64,000 nucleotides of DNA, taken from Sulfitobacter noctilucae (GTDB lineage: Bacteria > Pseudomonadota > Alphaproteobacteria > Rhodobacterales > Rhodobacteraceae). Each line of letters starts with the position of its first letter. The stretch's first letter is position 1. Positions 1-8,731 of this stretch are shown piece after piece. Made by a program: the position numbers and the translations under genes. The stretch lies in contig NZ_JASC01000005.1 in assembly GCF_000622365.1 (NCBI RefSeq), positions 1 to 64,000 of the forward strand, read 5' to 3'. The notes beneath the pieces are model-generated. The model saw nothing but the letters and a program-made list of their open reading frames with translations. It was not told the origin of the DNA and ran no database searches.

Positions 1-1165
1 TCTCTTCAGCAATCTCGATCCCCGCAAGAACCTCCGCGGCGCTCTCCTGCACCGGCTCTTGTGCAACCGTTTCAATCCCCGCGAGGATATCAGCGGCATC
101 CCCATCTGGCTCAGTGTCTTCAACCGCCTCCAACCCGCCGAGGATATCGCTCGCGTCCTCCGTATCGTCGACCTCCGCGACCGGTTCGATCTCGGCGAGA
201 ACATCGGCTACGCTCTCCTGCTCGGGTTCTTCCATGGCGGCTTCAATGCTTGCGAGAATGTCGGTGGCATCTTCTTCCGGTTCGACCTCTTCGATCAGAT
301 CCAGACCAGCAAGCACCTCATTTGCGCTGTCTTCGACAACCGCGCCATCAACAATTTCTATGCCCGCAAGAACCTCCGCCGTGTCGTTAGCCTCCTCGGT
401 CTCGGGAACAGCGCTTTCCAGTCCGGCCAGAATATCGGTGGTATCCTCGGTGTCGTCAGTTGGGGGCTCAACCGCTTCGATCCCGGCGAGCACATCTACG
501 GCGGTGTCTTCTTCAGGCACCACTTCCACGGTGTCCAAACCAGCGAGGACATCTTCGGTTTTGTCTGCCTCCTCTGGCACTTCGACGCTTTCGATTCCGG
601 CAAGGATATCATCGGACGTTTCGACCGCTGTATCATCCTCGACGGTCTCCAAACTGGCCAGCGCTTCGGCGGCGGCATCAGGCGCGTCGGGGGCATCCGT
701 GGGCGTGCCCTTTTCGATCCCGGCCAGGACCTCTGCGGTACGGTCCTCCGCTAGCGCTTCTTCTGACGGGTTTGCCTCAAGCGCCGCAAGCACGGCTGCA
801 CTCTCATTAATCTCCTCCGGCGTGGCCGGCTGAACCGCACGCAAAGCGTCAAGAGTGTTGCCGCTTTCATCGGTGTGCGGCGCGTCCTCAGGAGCAGATG
901 CCCGAAGTGCATCCAGTGCATCAGAACCGCTCTCGGTCGGTGCGACATCCACCGTTGTTTGCCGTAAGGCGTCCAGCGCGGCGTTGCTGTCGTCGGTCTT
1001 GTCTTCCGGGACCAACGTGTTGCGTAGGCCTGCGAGCGCGGCGTCGGTTGTATCATCAGGGGCAACCTCGGGCGGGGATGCGGTGCGCAAACCATCCAGT
1101 ACGCCGGATGTATCGGTGCCCTTCGGTATCTCCACTTCGACGGTGCGCAATGCGTCGAGCGCTTG
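1..1165 (-). repeat. In-gene array of ~60-nt repeats coding acidic ~20-residue units
   Basis: Within the long tssB copy a motif recurs every 57-72 nt. Units nearest the TssB domain read as LDALR (codons beginning near plus positions 1160, 1097, 1034, 974, 914 and 851). Further out they become VLAGIE, ILAGLE or VLAGLD followed by a Glu/Asp/Pro/Thr-rich spacer (near 791, 728, 656, 602, 548, 488, 428, 368, 308 and on to the edge). At least 20 units are visible. Sequence drift between units points to old duplications rather than a fresh expansion. Confidence 0.85.
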
Positions 1166-1672
1166 GGCATGGGCATCCGTTTGTTCCGCCGGATCCGTCG
1201 CCAAAGCAGAGAGCAATGCAGGGTTTGCGAGCACCTTTTCAATCAGGCTTTCGGCCCCCGCTTTGCCATCCATATAGGTCATAAGGTTGGTCAACTGCGT
1301 GCGCGCCTCAAGCAGTGGGCGCAAAGCCTCGGTCCGGGCGGCAATGGCACCCGGTTCGAAATCGGCCATTTTCTCGAACGTCAAATCAATCGCCAGATTG
1401 CCTTCGCCGGTCAGCGTATTTGGCACGGTAAAGGCCGCGCGCGGGGCTATCGCTTTCATCCGGCTGTCGAAATTATCGACGTCGATTTCCAGAAACTTGC
1501 GATCCACGACAGATCCCTGATCAACCTCTGATTTACCCGCAAGGTCGCTCATCACGCCCATCACAAAGGGCAGCTGCACCTTCTTCTCGGCCCCATAAAG
1601 CTCCACATCATATTCGATCTGGACCCGGGGTGCCCGATTGCGGGCAATGAACTTTTGCGAATTCCCGGCCAT
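1..1672 (-). CDS. tssB: TssB-like T6SS sheath protein with long acidic repeat tail (partial)
   Basis: Small subunit of the T6SS contractile sheath (VipA/ImpB family), cytoplasmic. The first ~165 residues closely match the second TssB in this window (11707..12216): both share stretches such as QKFIARNRAPRVQIEYDVEL and TQLxNLMTYMDGKxGAE. The family normally stops near 165-170 residues, but this frame stays open through at least 557 codons to the window edge. From about residue 168 the protein is a chain of ~20-residue acidic repeats: six of LDALR type, then about fourteen of VLAGIExVE type, separated by Pro, Asp, Glu and Thr. The ATG lies 6 nt after the stop of the ion channel gene, so it is co-transcribed with it. 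The 3' end is outside the window. The sheath identity is sure; the role of the tail is unknown (decoration, length control or sheath coat are guesses). Confidence 0.85.
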   Translation of the reverse strand, partial: MAGNSQKFIARNRAPRVQIEYDVELYGAEKKVQLPFVMGVMSDLAGKSEVDQGSVVDRKFLEIDVDNFDSRMKAIAPRAAFTVPNTLTGEGNLAIDLTFEKMADFEPGAIAARTEALRPLLEARTQLTNLMTYMDGKAGAESLIEKVLANPALLSALATDPAEQTDAHAQALDALRTVEVEIPKGTDTSGVLDGLRTASPPEVAPDDTTDAALAGLRNTLVPEDKTDDSNAALDALRQTTVDVAPTESGSDALDALRASAPEDAPHTDESGNTLDALRAVQPATPEEINESAAVLAALEANPSEEALAEDRTAEVLAGIEKGTPTDAPDAPDAAAEALASLETVEDDTAVETSDDILAGIESVEVPEEADKTEDVLAGLDTVEVVPEEDTAVDVLAGIEAVEPPTDDTEDTTDILAGLESAVPETEEANDTAEVLAGIEIVDGAVVEDSANEVLAGLDLIEEVEPEEDATDILASIEAAMEEPEQESVADVLAEIEPVAEVDDTEDASDILGGLEAVEDTEPDGDAADILAGIETVAQEPVQESAAEVLAGIEIAEE

Positions 1673-1678
1673 TGCGGA

Positions 1679-2536
1679 TCAGCCTCCTCCTTCGCCACGG
1701 CTGGCGGCAATCTCTGCACGCAGAGCTTTGACCTCTTCCATCAGGGCCAGCACATTACGGTCCACCGTATCCGTTTCGTCGCGGACAAGCGCACGCAGGT
1801 TTTCAAACTCGGCCTCTGTTTCTTCTTCCACGGCCCCCTGCATGGTGTTGACCAGCAGGCCGATAAACAGGTTGAGCACGGAGAAGGCGGTGATGACGAT
1901 GAACGGGACAAAGAAGGCCCAGGCCGATGGATACTGCTCCATCACCGGGCGCACGATGCCCATTGACCAGCTTTCCAGCGTCATGATCTGGAACAGTGAA
2001 TAAAGGGATCGGCCCAGCGTGCCGAACCATTCGTCAAAGGCGTTGCCGTACATCAATGTGGCCATCACACCAAAGACGTAGAACACGATGGAGATCATTA
2101 CGATCACCGCGCCCATCCCCGGCAAGGCATCCAGCAACGCCTGCACCACCGCACGCATTTGCGGCACCACCGACAGAAGACGCATGGCCCGGATCACGCG
2201 CAATCCGCGCAGGGCAGACAGCCCTTCCTGGCTTGGCAACAGGCCCAGACCCACAACCGCGAGGTCAAAGATGTTCCAGGCAGAGCGGAAGAATGCGAGC
2301 CGGTAGGCATAGAATTTCAACAGAAGTTCGGCCACAAAGATCGTCAACACAACGTTATCGAGCACGGACAAGAGCCCACCCATCTGCGCCATCAGATAGT
2401 CAGAAGTGGACATGCCAAGGGTGATGGCATTGAAAATGATAACGACCATGATGGCGTTCTTGAACCAGGAGGCCTCGACCAGATCATAGACCCATGCCCG
2501 GCGTGCGCTCATCTTGGTTCTGTCAATCTCTTGCAC
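1679..2536 (-). CDS. Bacterial voltage-gated sodium channel (NaChBac/NavAb type)
   Basis: Six-helix cation channel subunit of the inner membrane, expected to form a homotetramer. Seen: an S4 voltage sensor with arginines at every third position (residues 110, 113, 116, 119), a pore loop with selectivity filter TLESWSM at 186-192, which is the signature of bacterial Na+ channels such as NavAb, S6 at about 205-230 and an acidic C-terminal coiled coil (233-280). The length (285 residues) fits the family. The GTG start is chosen because AAGGAAAGAG lies just upstream; an internal ATG at residue 9 is the alternative. The gene sits between tssH and the long tssB with short gaps, all leftward, so it appears to belong to the T6SS operon. 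The channel assignment is firm; a link to secretion is inferred only from position. Confidence 0.93.
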   Translation of the reverse strand: MQEIDRTKMSARRAWVYDLVEASWFKNAIMVVIIFNAITLGMSTSDYLMAQMGGLLSVLDNVVLTIFVAELLLKFYAYRLAFFRSAWNIFDLAVVGLGLLPSQEGLSALRGLRVIRAMRLLSVVPQMRAVVQALLDALPGMGAVIVMISIVFYVFGVMATLMYGNAFDEWFGTLGRSLYSLFQIMTLESWSMGIVRPVMEQYPSAWAFFVPFIVITAFSVLNLFIGLLVNTMQGAVEEETEAEFENLRALVRDETDTVDRNVLALMEEVKALRAEIAASRGEGGG

Positions 2537-2611
2537 AATCTCTTTCCTTTTCGTCCGCCCGCCCCCGTTGCTTCGGGCTGTCGTTGATCAGTCGCTCAGC
2601 ATGGCTTTGTG

Positions 2612-5323
2612 TCATCCGTCAAAGCTGTAGGTGAAGGTGCTGTCGGTGACATCGATGTTGACCGCCTTGACCGGTTTGCCCTCCATCATCCGGCGCAGAA
2701 ACTCGGCCGAGATGTCGGGCAGCATGGTGTTGGTCACGATCGCGTCGATCATCCGTCCGCCGCTTTCAATCTCCTGACAACGGTCCACGATCAGATCGAC
2801 CACGGCATCGGAATAGGTGAAGGGCACGTCGTGCGTTTGCTCCACCCGCTTCTTGATGCGATTCAGCTGCAGCTTCGTGATTTCGGCGATCATATGCGGG
2901 CTGAGCGGATAATAGGGGATCGTCACCAGCCGCCCCAGCAGGGCCGCCGGGAAAATCTTGAGCAGAGGATCCCTCAGCGCCTTGGCGATGCCTTCGGGTT
3001 CGGGCAGCAGATCAGGATCGCTGCACAGGTCCATGATAAGATCGGAGCCCGCGTTCGAGGTCAGCAGAATGAGCGTGTTCTTAAAATCAATCGTGCGACC
3101 TTCGCCGTCTTCCATGACGCCCTTGTCGAACACCTGAAAAAAGATCTCGTGCACATCGGGGTGAGCCTTTTCCACCTCGTCCAGCAATACGACGGAGTAT
3201 GGTTTGCGCCGCACTGCTTCGGTCAGCACGCCCCCTTCTCCATAGCCGACATACCCCGGAGGCGCGCCTTTCAGTGAGCTGACGCTATGCGCTTCCTGAT
3301 ACTCGCTCATGTTGATCGTGATAACGTTCTGCTCGCCACCATAAAGCACCTCGGCCAAAGCCAGCGCCGTTTCGGTCTTACCCACACCGGATGTACCCGC
3401 CAGCATGAAAACGCCAATGGGTTTGTTCGGGTTATCAAGGCCCGCGCGGCTGGTCTGGATGCGTTTGGCGATCATCGCCATCGCGTGGTCCTGACCGATT
3501 ACACGTTTGCCCAGATGCTCCTCAAGGCTCAGGACCGTGGCAAGTTCATCGCTTACCATGCGGCCCACAGGGATGCCCGTCCAATCACCGACAACGCTGG
3601 CGACCGCCTGTTCGTCGACGATGGGCAGGATCAGCGGGCTTTCACCCTGCGCTTCATGCAACTTTGCGTTCGCGGCCTTCAGCTTTTCCATCACTTCGGC
3701 GCGTGCAGTCTCATCCAGCGCGTCTTCGCCGCCTTCGGGGGCAAGCTCTGAACCTTCTTCAACGGGCGCACCACCGGCACGCAGTTGCGCACGCAGGTCC
3801 AGAATTTCGGCAACGATCTCTTTTTCCACGTCCCAACGGGCCTGCAGGCCGGTCAGTCGCTCTGCGACCTCGGCCTTTTCCGCCTCGACCTTGGCGCGGC
3901 GGTCTTCCACGTCAAAGCCGGCAGTTTCGTCGCGCCCGATAATCTCGAGCTCGGTCTCCAGCGCTTCGATCCTGCGCTGTGCATCGTCGACCTGCGCGGG
4001 CACGGCATGCTGGCTGACCGCCACACGGGCGCAGGCGGTGTCCAGCACGCTGACCGATTTGTCCGGCAGTTGCCGCGCAGGAATGTAGCGGGCCGACAGC
4101 GCCACTGCAGCCTCGATCCCTTCGTCGAGCACCTGCACCTTGTGATGCTTTTCCAGCATCGACGCGATGCCGCGCATCATCATGATGGCTTTGGGCACAT
4201 CGGGTTCATCCACCTGCACCACCTGAAAGCGGCGGGTCAAAGCGGGGTCTTTTTCGATGTATTTCTTGTATTCGGCCCATGTGGTCGCGCCGATTGTGCG
4301 CAATGTCCCTCGTGCAAGCGCCGGTTTCAACAGGTTCGCCGCGTCGCCCGTCCCTGCTGCACCACCGGCACCCACCAGCGTATGGGTTTCATCGACGAAC
4401 ATGATGATCGGCGTGGGACTGGCCTGCACCTCGTCAATGACGGAGCGCAGGCGGTTTTCAAACTCGCCCTTCATGGACGCGCCAGCCTGCAGCAGACCGA
4501 CATCCAGCACCAGCAGCCGCACATCATGCAGCGCGGGCGGGACATCGCCGCGTGCAATGCGCAGGGCAAAACCCTCAACCACAGCGGTTTTACCGACACC
4601 TGCCTCGCCTGTCAGGATCGGGTTGTTCTGCCGGCGCCGCATCAGCACATCAACAATCTGGCGTATTTCCTCATCGCGGCCCACGATGGGATCAATCTCG
4701 CCATTCCGCGCCTGTTCGGTCAGATCGGTGCAAAACTGCTCCAGCGCTTCGCCCTTGCCCATCTGGGCTGGCGACATCGCGTCAGAAGCTTCGCCCGGAA
4801 CCGCCCCGCCGCCCGTATGCGACCCGTCCTGTGCGCCCATATGATCTTCCGGCGAGCCATTGGTGGCATCGTGAAAATTTTCGGCCAGATCGTCATGTTT
4901 GATCTTGGCCAGTTCGGGCGAAATGCTTGATAATATGTTGCGCAGCGCGGGCGTCTTCAGCATGCCAAGCAGCAGATGCCCGGTGCGCACATTCGAGGAG
5001 CTGTAAAGCAGCGAGCCAAAGACCCAGCCGCGTTCCATCGCATCCATCAGGTGATCGCTCAGGTCGGAAATGGCCGTCGCCCCGCGCGGCAGACCGTCCA
5101 GATTGCGGGTCATCTCGGCGGCGATCTTGCCCACATCCAGATCATAGTGATCGACAATGCGGTGGAGGTCACTGTCTTGCCCCTGCAAGATCTGGTGCAG
5201 CCAATGCACGACTTCGACGTATGGATTGCCACGCATCTTGCAAAAGACAGTAGCCCCCTCAACCGCCTTGTACCCAAGGCTGTTCAGCTTTCCGAACAAT
5301 GCGACCCTGCTGATCTCGCTCAT
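2612..5323 (-). CDS. tssH: T6SS sheath-recycling AAA+ ATPase TssH (ClpV)
   Basis: Hexameric cytoplasmic AAA+ ATPase that disassembles contracted TssB/TssC sheaths. Seen: an N-terminal Clp repeat domain (about 1-150), a first Walker A GEAGVGKT at 239-246 with Walker B FVDETH, a coiled-coil middle region (about 420-530), and a second Walker A GTSGVGKT at 643-650 with Walker B LLDEVEKAHPD. The length of 903 residues is typical of ClpV. The ATG is preceded by AAGGGAG. It follows tssG by 22 nt. The residue between the two Walker B acidics and His is Thr (DETHT), where the ClpB/ClpV family usually has Ala. ClpB is the only realistic alternative; the T6SS context decides against it. Confidence 0.95.
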   Translation of the reverse strand: MSEISRVALFGKLNSLGYKAVEGATVFCKMRGNPYVEVVHWLHQILQGQDSDLHRIVDHYDLDVGKIAAEMTRNLDGLPRGATAISDLSDHLMDAMERGWVFGSLLYSSSNVRTGHLLLGMLKTPALRNILSSISPELAKIKHDDLAENFHDATNGSPEDHMGAQDGSHTGGGAVPGEASDAMSPAQMGKGEALEQFCTDLTEQARNGEIDPIVGRDEEIRQIVDVLMRRRQNNPILTGEAGVGKTAVVEGFALRIARGDVPPALHDVRLLVLDVGLLQAGASMKGEFENRLRSVIDEVQASPTPIIMFVDETHTLVGAGGAAGTGDAANLLKPALARGTLRTIGATTWAEYKKYIEKDPALTRRFQVVQVDEPDVPKAIMMMRGIASMLEKHHKVQVLDEGIEAAVALSARYIPARQLPDKSVSVLDTACARVAVSQHAVPAQVDDAQRRIEALETELEIIGRDETAGFDVEDRRAKVEAEKAEVAERLTGLQARWDVEKEIVAEILDLRAQLRAGGAPVEEGSELAPEGGEDALDETARAEVMEKLKAANAKLHEAQGESPLILPIVDEQAVASVVGDWTGIPVGRMVSDELATVLSLEEHLGKRVIGQDHAMAMIAKRIQTSRAGLDNPNKPIGVFMLAGTSGVGKTETALALAEVLYGGEQNVITINMSEYQEAHSVSSLKGAPPGYVGYGEGGVLTEAVRRKPYSVVLLDEVEKAHPDVHEIFFQVFDKGVMEDGEGRTIDFKNTLILLTSNAGSDLIMDLCSDPDLLPEPEGIAKALRDPLLKIFPAALLGRLVTIPYYPLSPHMIAEITKLQLNRIKKRVEQTHDVPFTYSDAVVDLIVDRCQEIESGGRMIDAIVTNTMLPDISAEFLRRMMEGKPVKAVNIDVTDSTFTYSFDG

Positions 5324-5345
5324 TGTGTTACTCCCTTAAATTCGT

Positions 5346-6386
5346 TCATGCCGAGGCGCTTAAATTGGTTGCCGGGGCCAGAAAAAGATCCCCCGCATCC
5401 GGGCGCGGCGTGTCATCGTCTTTCTTCATATCGACCCATGAGCTTTGGCCCAGGCGGGTGGTGCCACCCAAAACTGCGCGCGGCACGTCCTCCCCCTTGA
5501 GGATCAGCTGCACATCCCAATCCAGACTGTCGCCGACATAACTGCGCACTATCGCTTCGAGCCGGGAGAACCCCTCGTTGCCGGGTAGAAAGCGGTCATA
5601 GCGTTCGCGGTCCAATGGCCCGATGCGTAGGCGAAACTTGGCGGTGCGGCTCCAGACTTTGTTGCCAATGCTGGCGGTCTGGCCTAACCGCGCCATGCTG
5701 CCCATTTCCCAGCGGTCATCCGGCTCCAGTTGCAGCCAGCATCCCACGAATTGCTCCAGCTCGACCTGCACGTCAAAGAAGGCGGAGAGAAACGACTTCA
5801 ATCCGTCCGGGTTCTTGGAATTCTGGGCCATATAGGCGGCGAAGTGACGGCGCGAGAGGTCCGGCATCGCGTCGCGTTCCTGCATCGCATCGCCGCGAAA
5901 ACCTGCAACAGCCGCGACGCGGCGCTCGAACTCGTCATCCTCGCGGTCAAAGCTTGCGGCGGGCTGGCCGCTGCGCCAGGCACGGTAGAACAGACTCATC
6001 ATGCGGTGGGTCAGCATGTTGGCAAAGGCCACGATCGTATGGTCGCGCTGGTTCCGCTGCCGGTTGCGCGCGTATTCTGTGAGGTGCAGCGGCAGGGGGC
6101 CATGCGGGCCGAACATCCCGAAGAACCGGTTCAGCAGCTTGCCCGGCAATTTGCCTACGCCGGGTTTGAAGCTTGAGATCGTGGAGGGCGGGAACGCCAG
6201 TTCTGCTTCTTGACCAAGGCGCACGCGGTCTTCGCGCGGACGGCGTGCGTCGCCCAGTCGTGGCGCATCGGGATAGGCCGCGTCGATGACCCGCATCGCC
6301 TGAAAGATATGATGCTTTTCAGGGTCTTCTACCAGTTTGTCGAAGTGGCTCAGAGTATCTGACCCAACCCGCTTGTTGGTCGCCAT
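5346..6386 (-). CDS. tssG: T6SS baseplate protein TssG
   Basis: Baseplate wedge component that pairs with TssF and TssE under the sheath, cytoplasmic. The 346-residue protein shows the TssG (ImpH/VasB) pattern: an N-terminal HHIFQAMRVIDAAYPDAPRLG segment, a central FFGMFGPHGPLPLHLTEYARNR block and a C-terminal WDVQLILKGEDVPRAVLG block. It overlaps the 3' end of tssF by 37 nt, which suggests translational coupling and fits the usual tssE-F-G order. Length and motifs are normal for the family. Confidence 0.94.
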   Translation of the reverse strand: MATNKRVGSDTLSHFDKLVEDPEKHHIFQAMRVIDAAYPDAPRLGDARRPREDRVRLGQEAELAFPPSTISSFKPGVGKLPGKLLNRFFGMFGPHGPLPLHLTEYARNRQRNQRDHTIVAFANMLTHRMMSLFYRAWRSGQPAASFDREDDEFERRVAAVAGFRGDAMQERDAMPDLSRRHFAAYMAQNSKNPDGLKSFLSAFFDVQVELEQFVGCWLQLEPDDRWEMGSMARLGQTASIGNKVWSRTAKFRLRIGPLDRERYDRFLPGNEGFSRLEAIVRSYVGDSLDWDVQLILKGEDVPRAVLGGTTRLGQSSWVDMKKDDDTPRPDAGDLFLAPATNLSASA

Positions 6387-8227
6387 CGGGCAATTTCCCC
6401 TCGTCGTTCGGTCTTGAGAACGGTTTCTGTAAAGCTGTTGATGGTGGCATATTTGCGGAAAAACCGCTCCATCACGGAACCCAGCACATAGACGCTGGTC
6501 CCCTCAAAAAAGGATTCGTCAAATTCGATTGTGATCTCCATCCCGCGCACAGCGGTCGACAGGATCTCGTCACTCATCCGGCGCACGATGGGGCGGCTGC
6601 GCACATCGGTGATGCCTTCCAGCTGCTTTTCCGTGACGCGGTTGCCAAGCGGCGCGTAAATGCCGATCAACTCGCGCAGCGCCTCGGCTGAGCTGCCCTC
6701 ATCGGTTTGTGCGATGGACAAATAATTCAGCGACAAATGACTGATCAGGCGCCATGCGGTATCGCCCTGCGCCAACGTCGGATTGGGCCGAGTGGGCGAA
6801 ATGGGCGTGCGCACGGATTTGACCGGGCCACCATCAGGCAGGTGAAACACATCTGTGTCCCCAACCGACAGGAGCATCGGCAGGTCGCGGTTGGTGCACA
6901 ACGCGGTGACAGCAAGCTGGTCAAGGCTGGCGCTGTAGGGGGCCTGTTTGCGGTCCACCAGCGACAGGTAAAGCTCTGACCCCAGATAGGAGGTGCGCAC
7001 ACCGCGCAGGCGCTCTTTCTCACTGCGCTGTCGCATCTTGCGGCTTTGGGTGTAATAGGACGTATGCACATCGCCCGCGGCGGTGAAATCGGTCGCGGAA
7101 TAAAACGGCCGGAACACCACATCGTCAGACCCGTCACCGCTGATGCCCGTGACACTTTCGATGTTGTAAATCTCGTAATCCAGACCGGCGGTGCGGTTGG
7201 GTACCACATGCTGCTCTATGTCTTTCGAGGTCACATGCACCCGGTCGCAGCGCTTCTTGAACAGATTGATTGCAGGTACAGCGTTCAGGCCAAAGGCCTC
7301 CGGGGTGACAGCCGCGGCAAGGTCGCGGTTGCCATCGCCCAACAGGATATAGATGTCGACTTCATCGCCCTTGGCTTCCTTAAGGGCGGGTTGCAATCCG
7401 GCCAGCTGCACGAACAAAAAGCGTTCAGGCATCGCGAAGTATTCCTGCAGCAAACGGTAGCCGTCAAAAGAGCGGCGCGGCGTGGGCAAGAGAGCTTCTT
7501 CAGGGGTAAACCCCAGGGGATTGAGCTTGCCGTCCGGCAAGGCGAGGGTCCAATCGGCGCGCCTGTCCGCAGAGCGGCCTGCCAAGGCAACCGTTTGGGT
7601 CGAGAGCAATTCGTGCAATTGCCAGCTGCGCCCTGATTGACGTTCGAGATAGAGCGTCAGATTGTCCAGCGCCAGATCAGCGATCGGATCACCGTCCAAT
7701 CGTTTGAGCCGCAAACGGATGCCCGCCCGCGCAGCCGTATCTGCCCCAACGCCAGCGGCCACCAGACCACCACGGCTTTCGATATACTCCGCCTCTGAAA
7801 TCTCGATGGGCCAAAGCGTAAGATCATTGGCGGTGCGAAATTCGCAGGCGGTTTGTTCCCCGTCGAGTAGGCGGCTGCGCAGGGTCGTGTGGCGTGGAAT
7901 TTTATAGCCCTTCTTCAGCCCGGCATTGGCCAGATCGGGCCGTAGCTGCGCGATCATCATCGACGGTGTGGGAGCCAGATAATGGGGATAGATGATCTCG
8001 AGCAGGTGCGAGGTGAAGACCGGAAACTGCATTTCGAGTTCCAGCTGAACCCGCGCGGACAGAAACGCCACACCTTCCAGCAAGCGCTCCACATAGGGGT
8101 CGAGCACTTCGACCCCTTCCATCCCCAACCGCGATGCGATCTTGGGATAGGCTTCGGCAAACTCGGCCCCCATGTCGCGCATGAAGGCCAGTTCGTTTTC
8201 GTAATGTCTGAGCAGCCGGGTATCCAT
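6350..8227 (-). CDS. tssF: T6SS baseplate protein TssF
   Basis: Major baseplate wedge component (ImpG/VasA family), cytoplasmic. At 625 residues it has the family's usual size. The N-terminus carries the conserved YENELAFMRDMGAEFAEAYPKIASRLG block, followed by DPYVERLLEGVAFLSARV. It starts 6 nt after the tssE stop and overlaps tssG at its 3' end, so tssE, tssF and tssG form one translated block. Nothing appears missing or truncated. Confidence 0.95.
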   Translation of the reverse strand: MDTRLLRHYENELAFMRDMGAEFAEAYPKIASRLGMEGVEVLDPYVERLLEGVAFLSARVQLELEMQFPVFTSHLLEIIYPHYLAPTPSMMIAQLRPDLANAGLKKGYKIPRHTTLRSRLLDGEQTACEFRTANDLTLWPIEISEAEYIESRGGLVAAGVGADTAARAGIRLRLKRLDGDPIADLALDNLTLYLERQSGRSWQLHELLSTQTVALAGRSADRRADWTLALPDGKLNPLGFTPEEALLPTPRRSFDGYRLLQEYFAMPERFLFVQLAGLQPALKEAKGDEVDIYILLGDGNRDLAAAVTPEAFGLNAVPAINLFKKRCDRVHVTSKDIEQHVVPNRTAGLDYEIYNIESVTGISGDGSDDVVFRPFYSATDFTAAGDVHTSYYTQSRKMRQRSEKERLRGVRTSYLGSELYLSLVDRKQAPYSASLDQLAVTALCTNRDLPMLLSVGDTDVFHLPDGGPVKSVRTPISPTRPNPTLAQGDTAWRLISHLSLNYLSIAQTDEGSSAEALRELIGIYAPLGNRVTEKQLEGITDVRSRPIVRRMSDEILSTAVRGMEITIEFDESFFEGTSVYVLGSVMERFFRKYATINSFTETVLKTERRGEIARWRPTSGLGQIL

Positions 8228-8233
8228 TTTGCG

Positions 8234-8731
8234 TCAGCCCACCCTGTCCAGCGTCACTTCGCCAGAGGCCATATCGACCTTGCTGCGCAGATAAAGCTCG
8301 AGCGGCATGGGCTGGGCCCACATATCGGCGTGAATATCAAACGCGATCTGCGTTTCACCTTTGCTTTGCTCGGTGCGCAGCTCAACCGCAGCAGAGCCAC
8401 GGATGATGCGCGGCTCGTGAATCGCAATGGCGTTGAGGATTGATTTACGGATCATCTCGGCCCGCTGTGACGTGGAATATTCACCTGCGACCTCGGTTAC
8501 ACCGTAGTTCAGAACCGAACGCGCCGCATGGGGGTAGCGGTTCGCGTCTAAGGTCTTGCCCAGATTGTTGGTGTTCAACAGCCACGACAGATCCCGCTTG
8601 ATGATCTCGCGCAGGCGCGAAATGTCGATGGCGCGGTGCGTGCGGGATTCGGCTTTCTCGTTCGGCGCATCGTCGGTGAGCCGGTCCAGCAGCGAGGGCT
8701 GCAAGCGTTCCGAGAGCAGGTTGTCAGCCAT
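8234..8731 (-). CDS. tssE: T6SS baseplate protein TssE (gp25-like)
   Basis: Baseplate protein of the phage gp25 lysozyme-like family that seeds sheath polymerisation. The chosen ATG (MADNLLSERLQPSLL) gives 165 residues, normal for TssE, and overlaps the tagJ stop by 8 nt, as expected of a coupled operon. The frame can be extended 41 codons upstream, but that stretch runs inside tagJ and its Cys/Arg-rich sequence looks non-coding. Family signs include the N-terminal LLDRLTDD segment, the VLNYGV segment and the C-terminal FDIHADMWAQPMPLELYLRS strand. Confidence 0.92.
   Translation of the reverse strand: MADNLLSERLQPSLLDRLTDDAPNEKAESRTHRAIDISRLREIIKRDLSWLLNTNNLGKTLDANRYPHAARSVLNYGVTEVAGEYSTSQRAEMIRKSILNAIAIHEPRIIRGSAAVELRTEQSKGETQIAFDIHADMWAQPMPLELYLRSKVDMASGEVTLDRVG

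Noticed and set aside
59..833. Long plus-strand open frames opposite the repeat region
   Set aside because: They are antisense shadows of the repetitive tssB tail: their repeats have the same period, there is no ribosome binding site, and the minus frame is continuous with a real TssB domain.
1..1165. CRISPR array
   Set aside because: The repeats are diverged, have no unique spacers and are translated in one frame as part of a protein.
3785..4930. A 381-codon plus-strand frame opposite clpV
   Set aside because: It mirrors the AAA+ gene; no family pattern and no start signal are visible.
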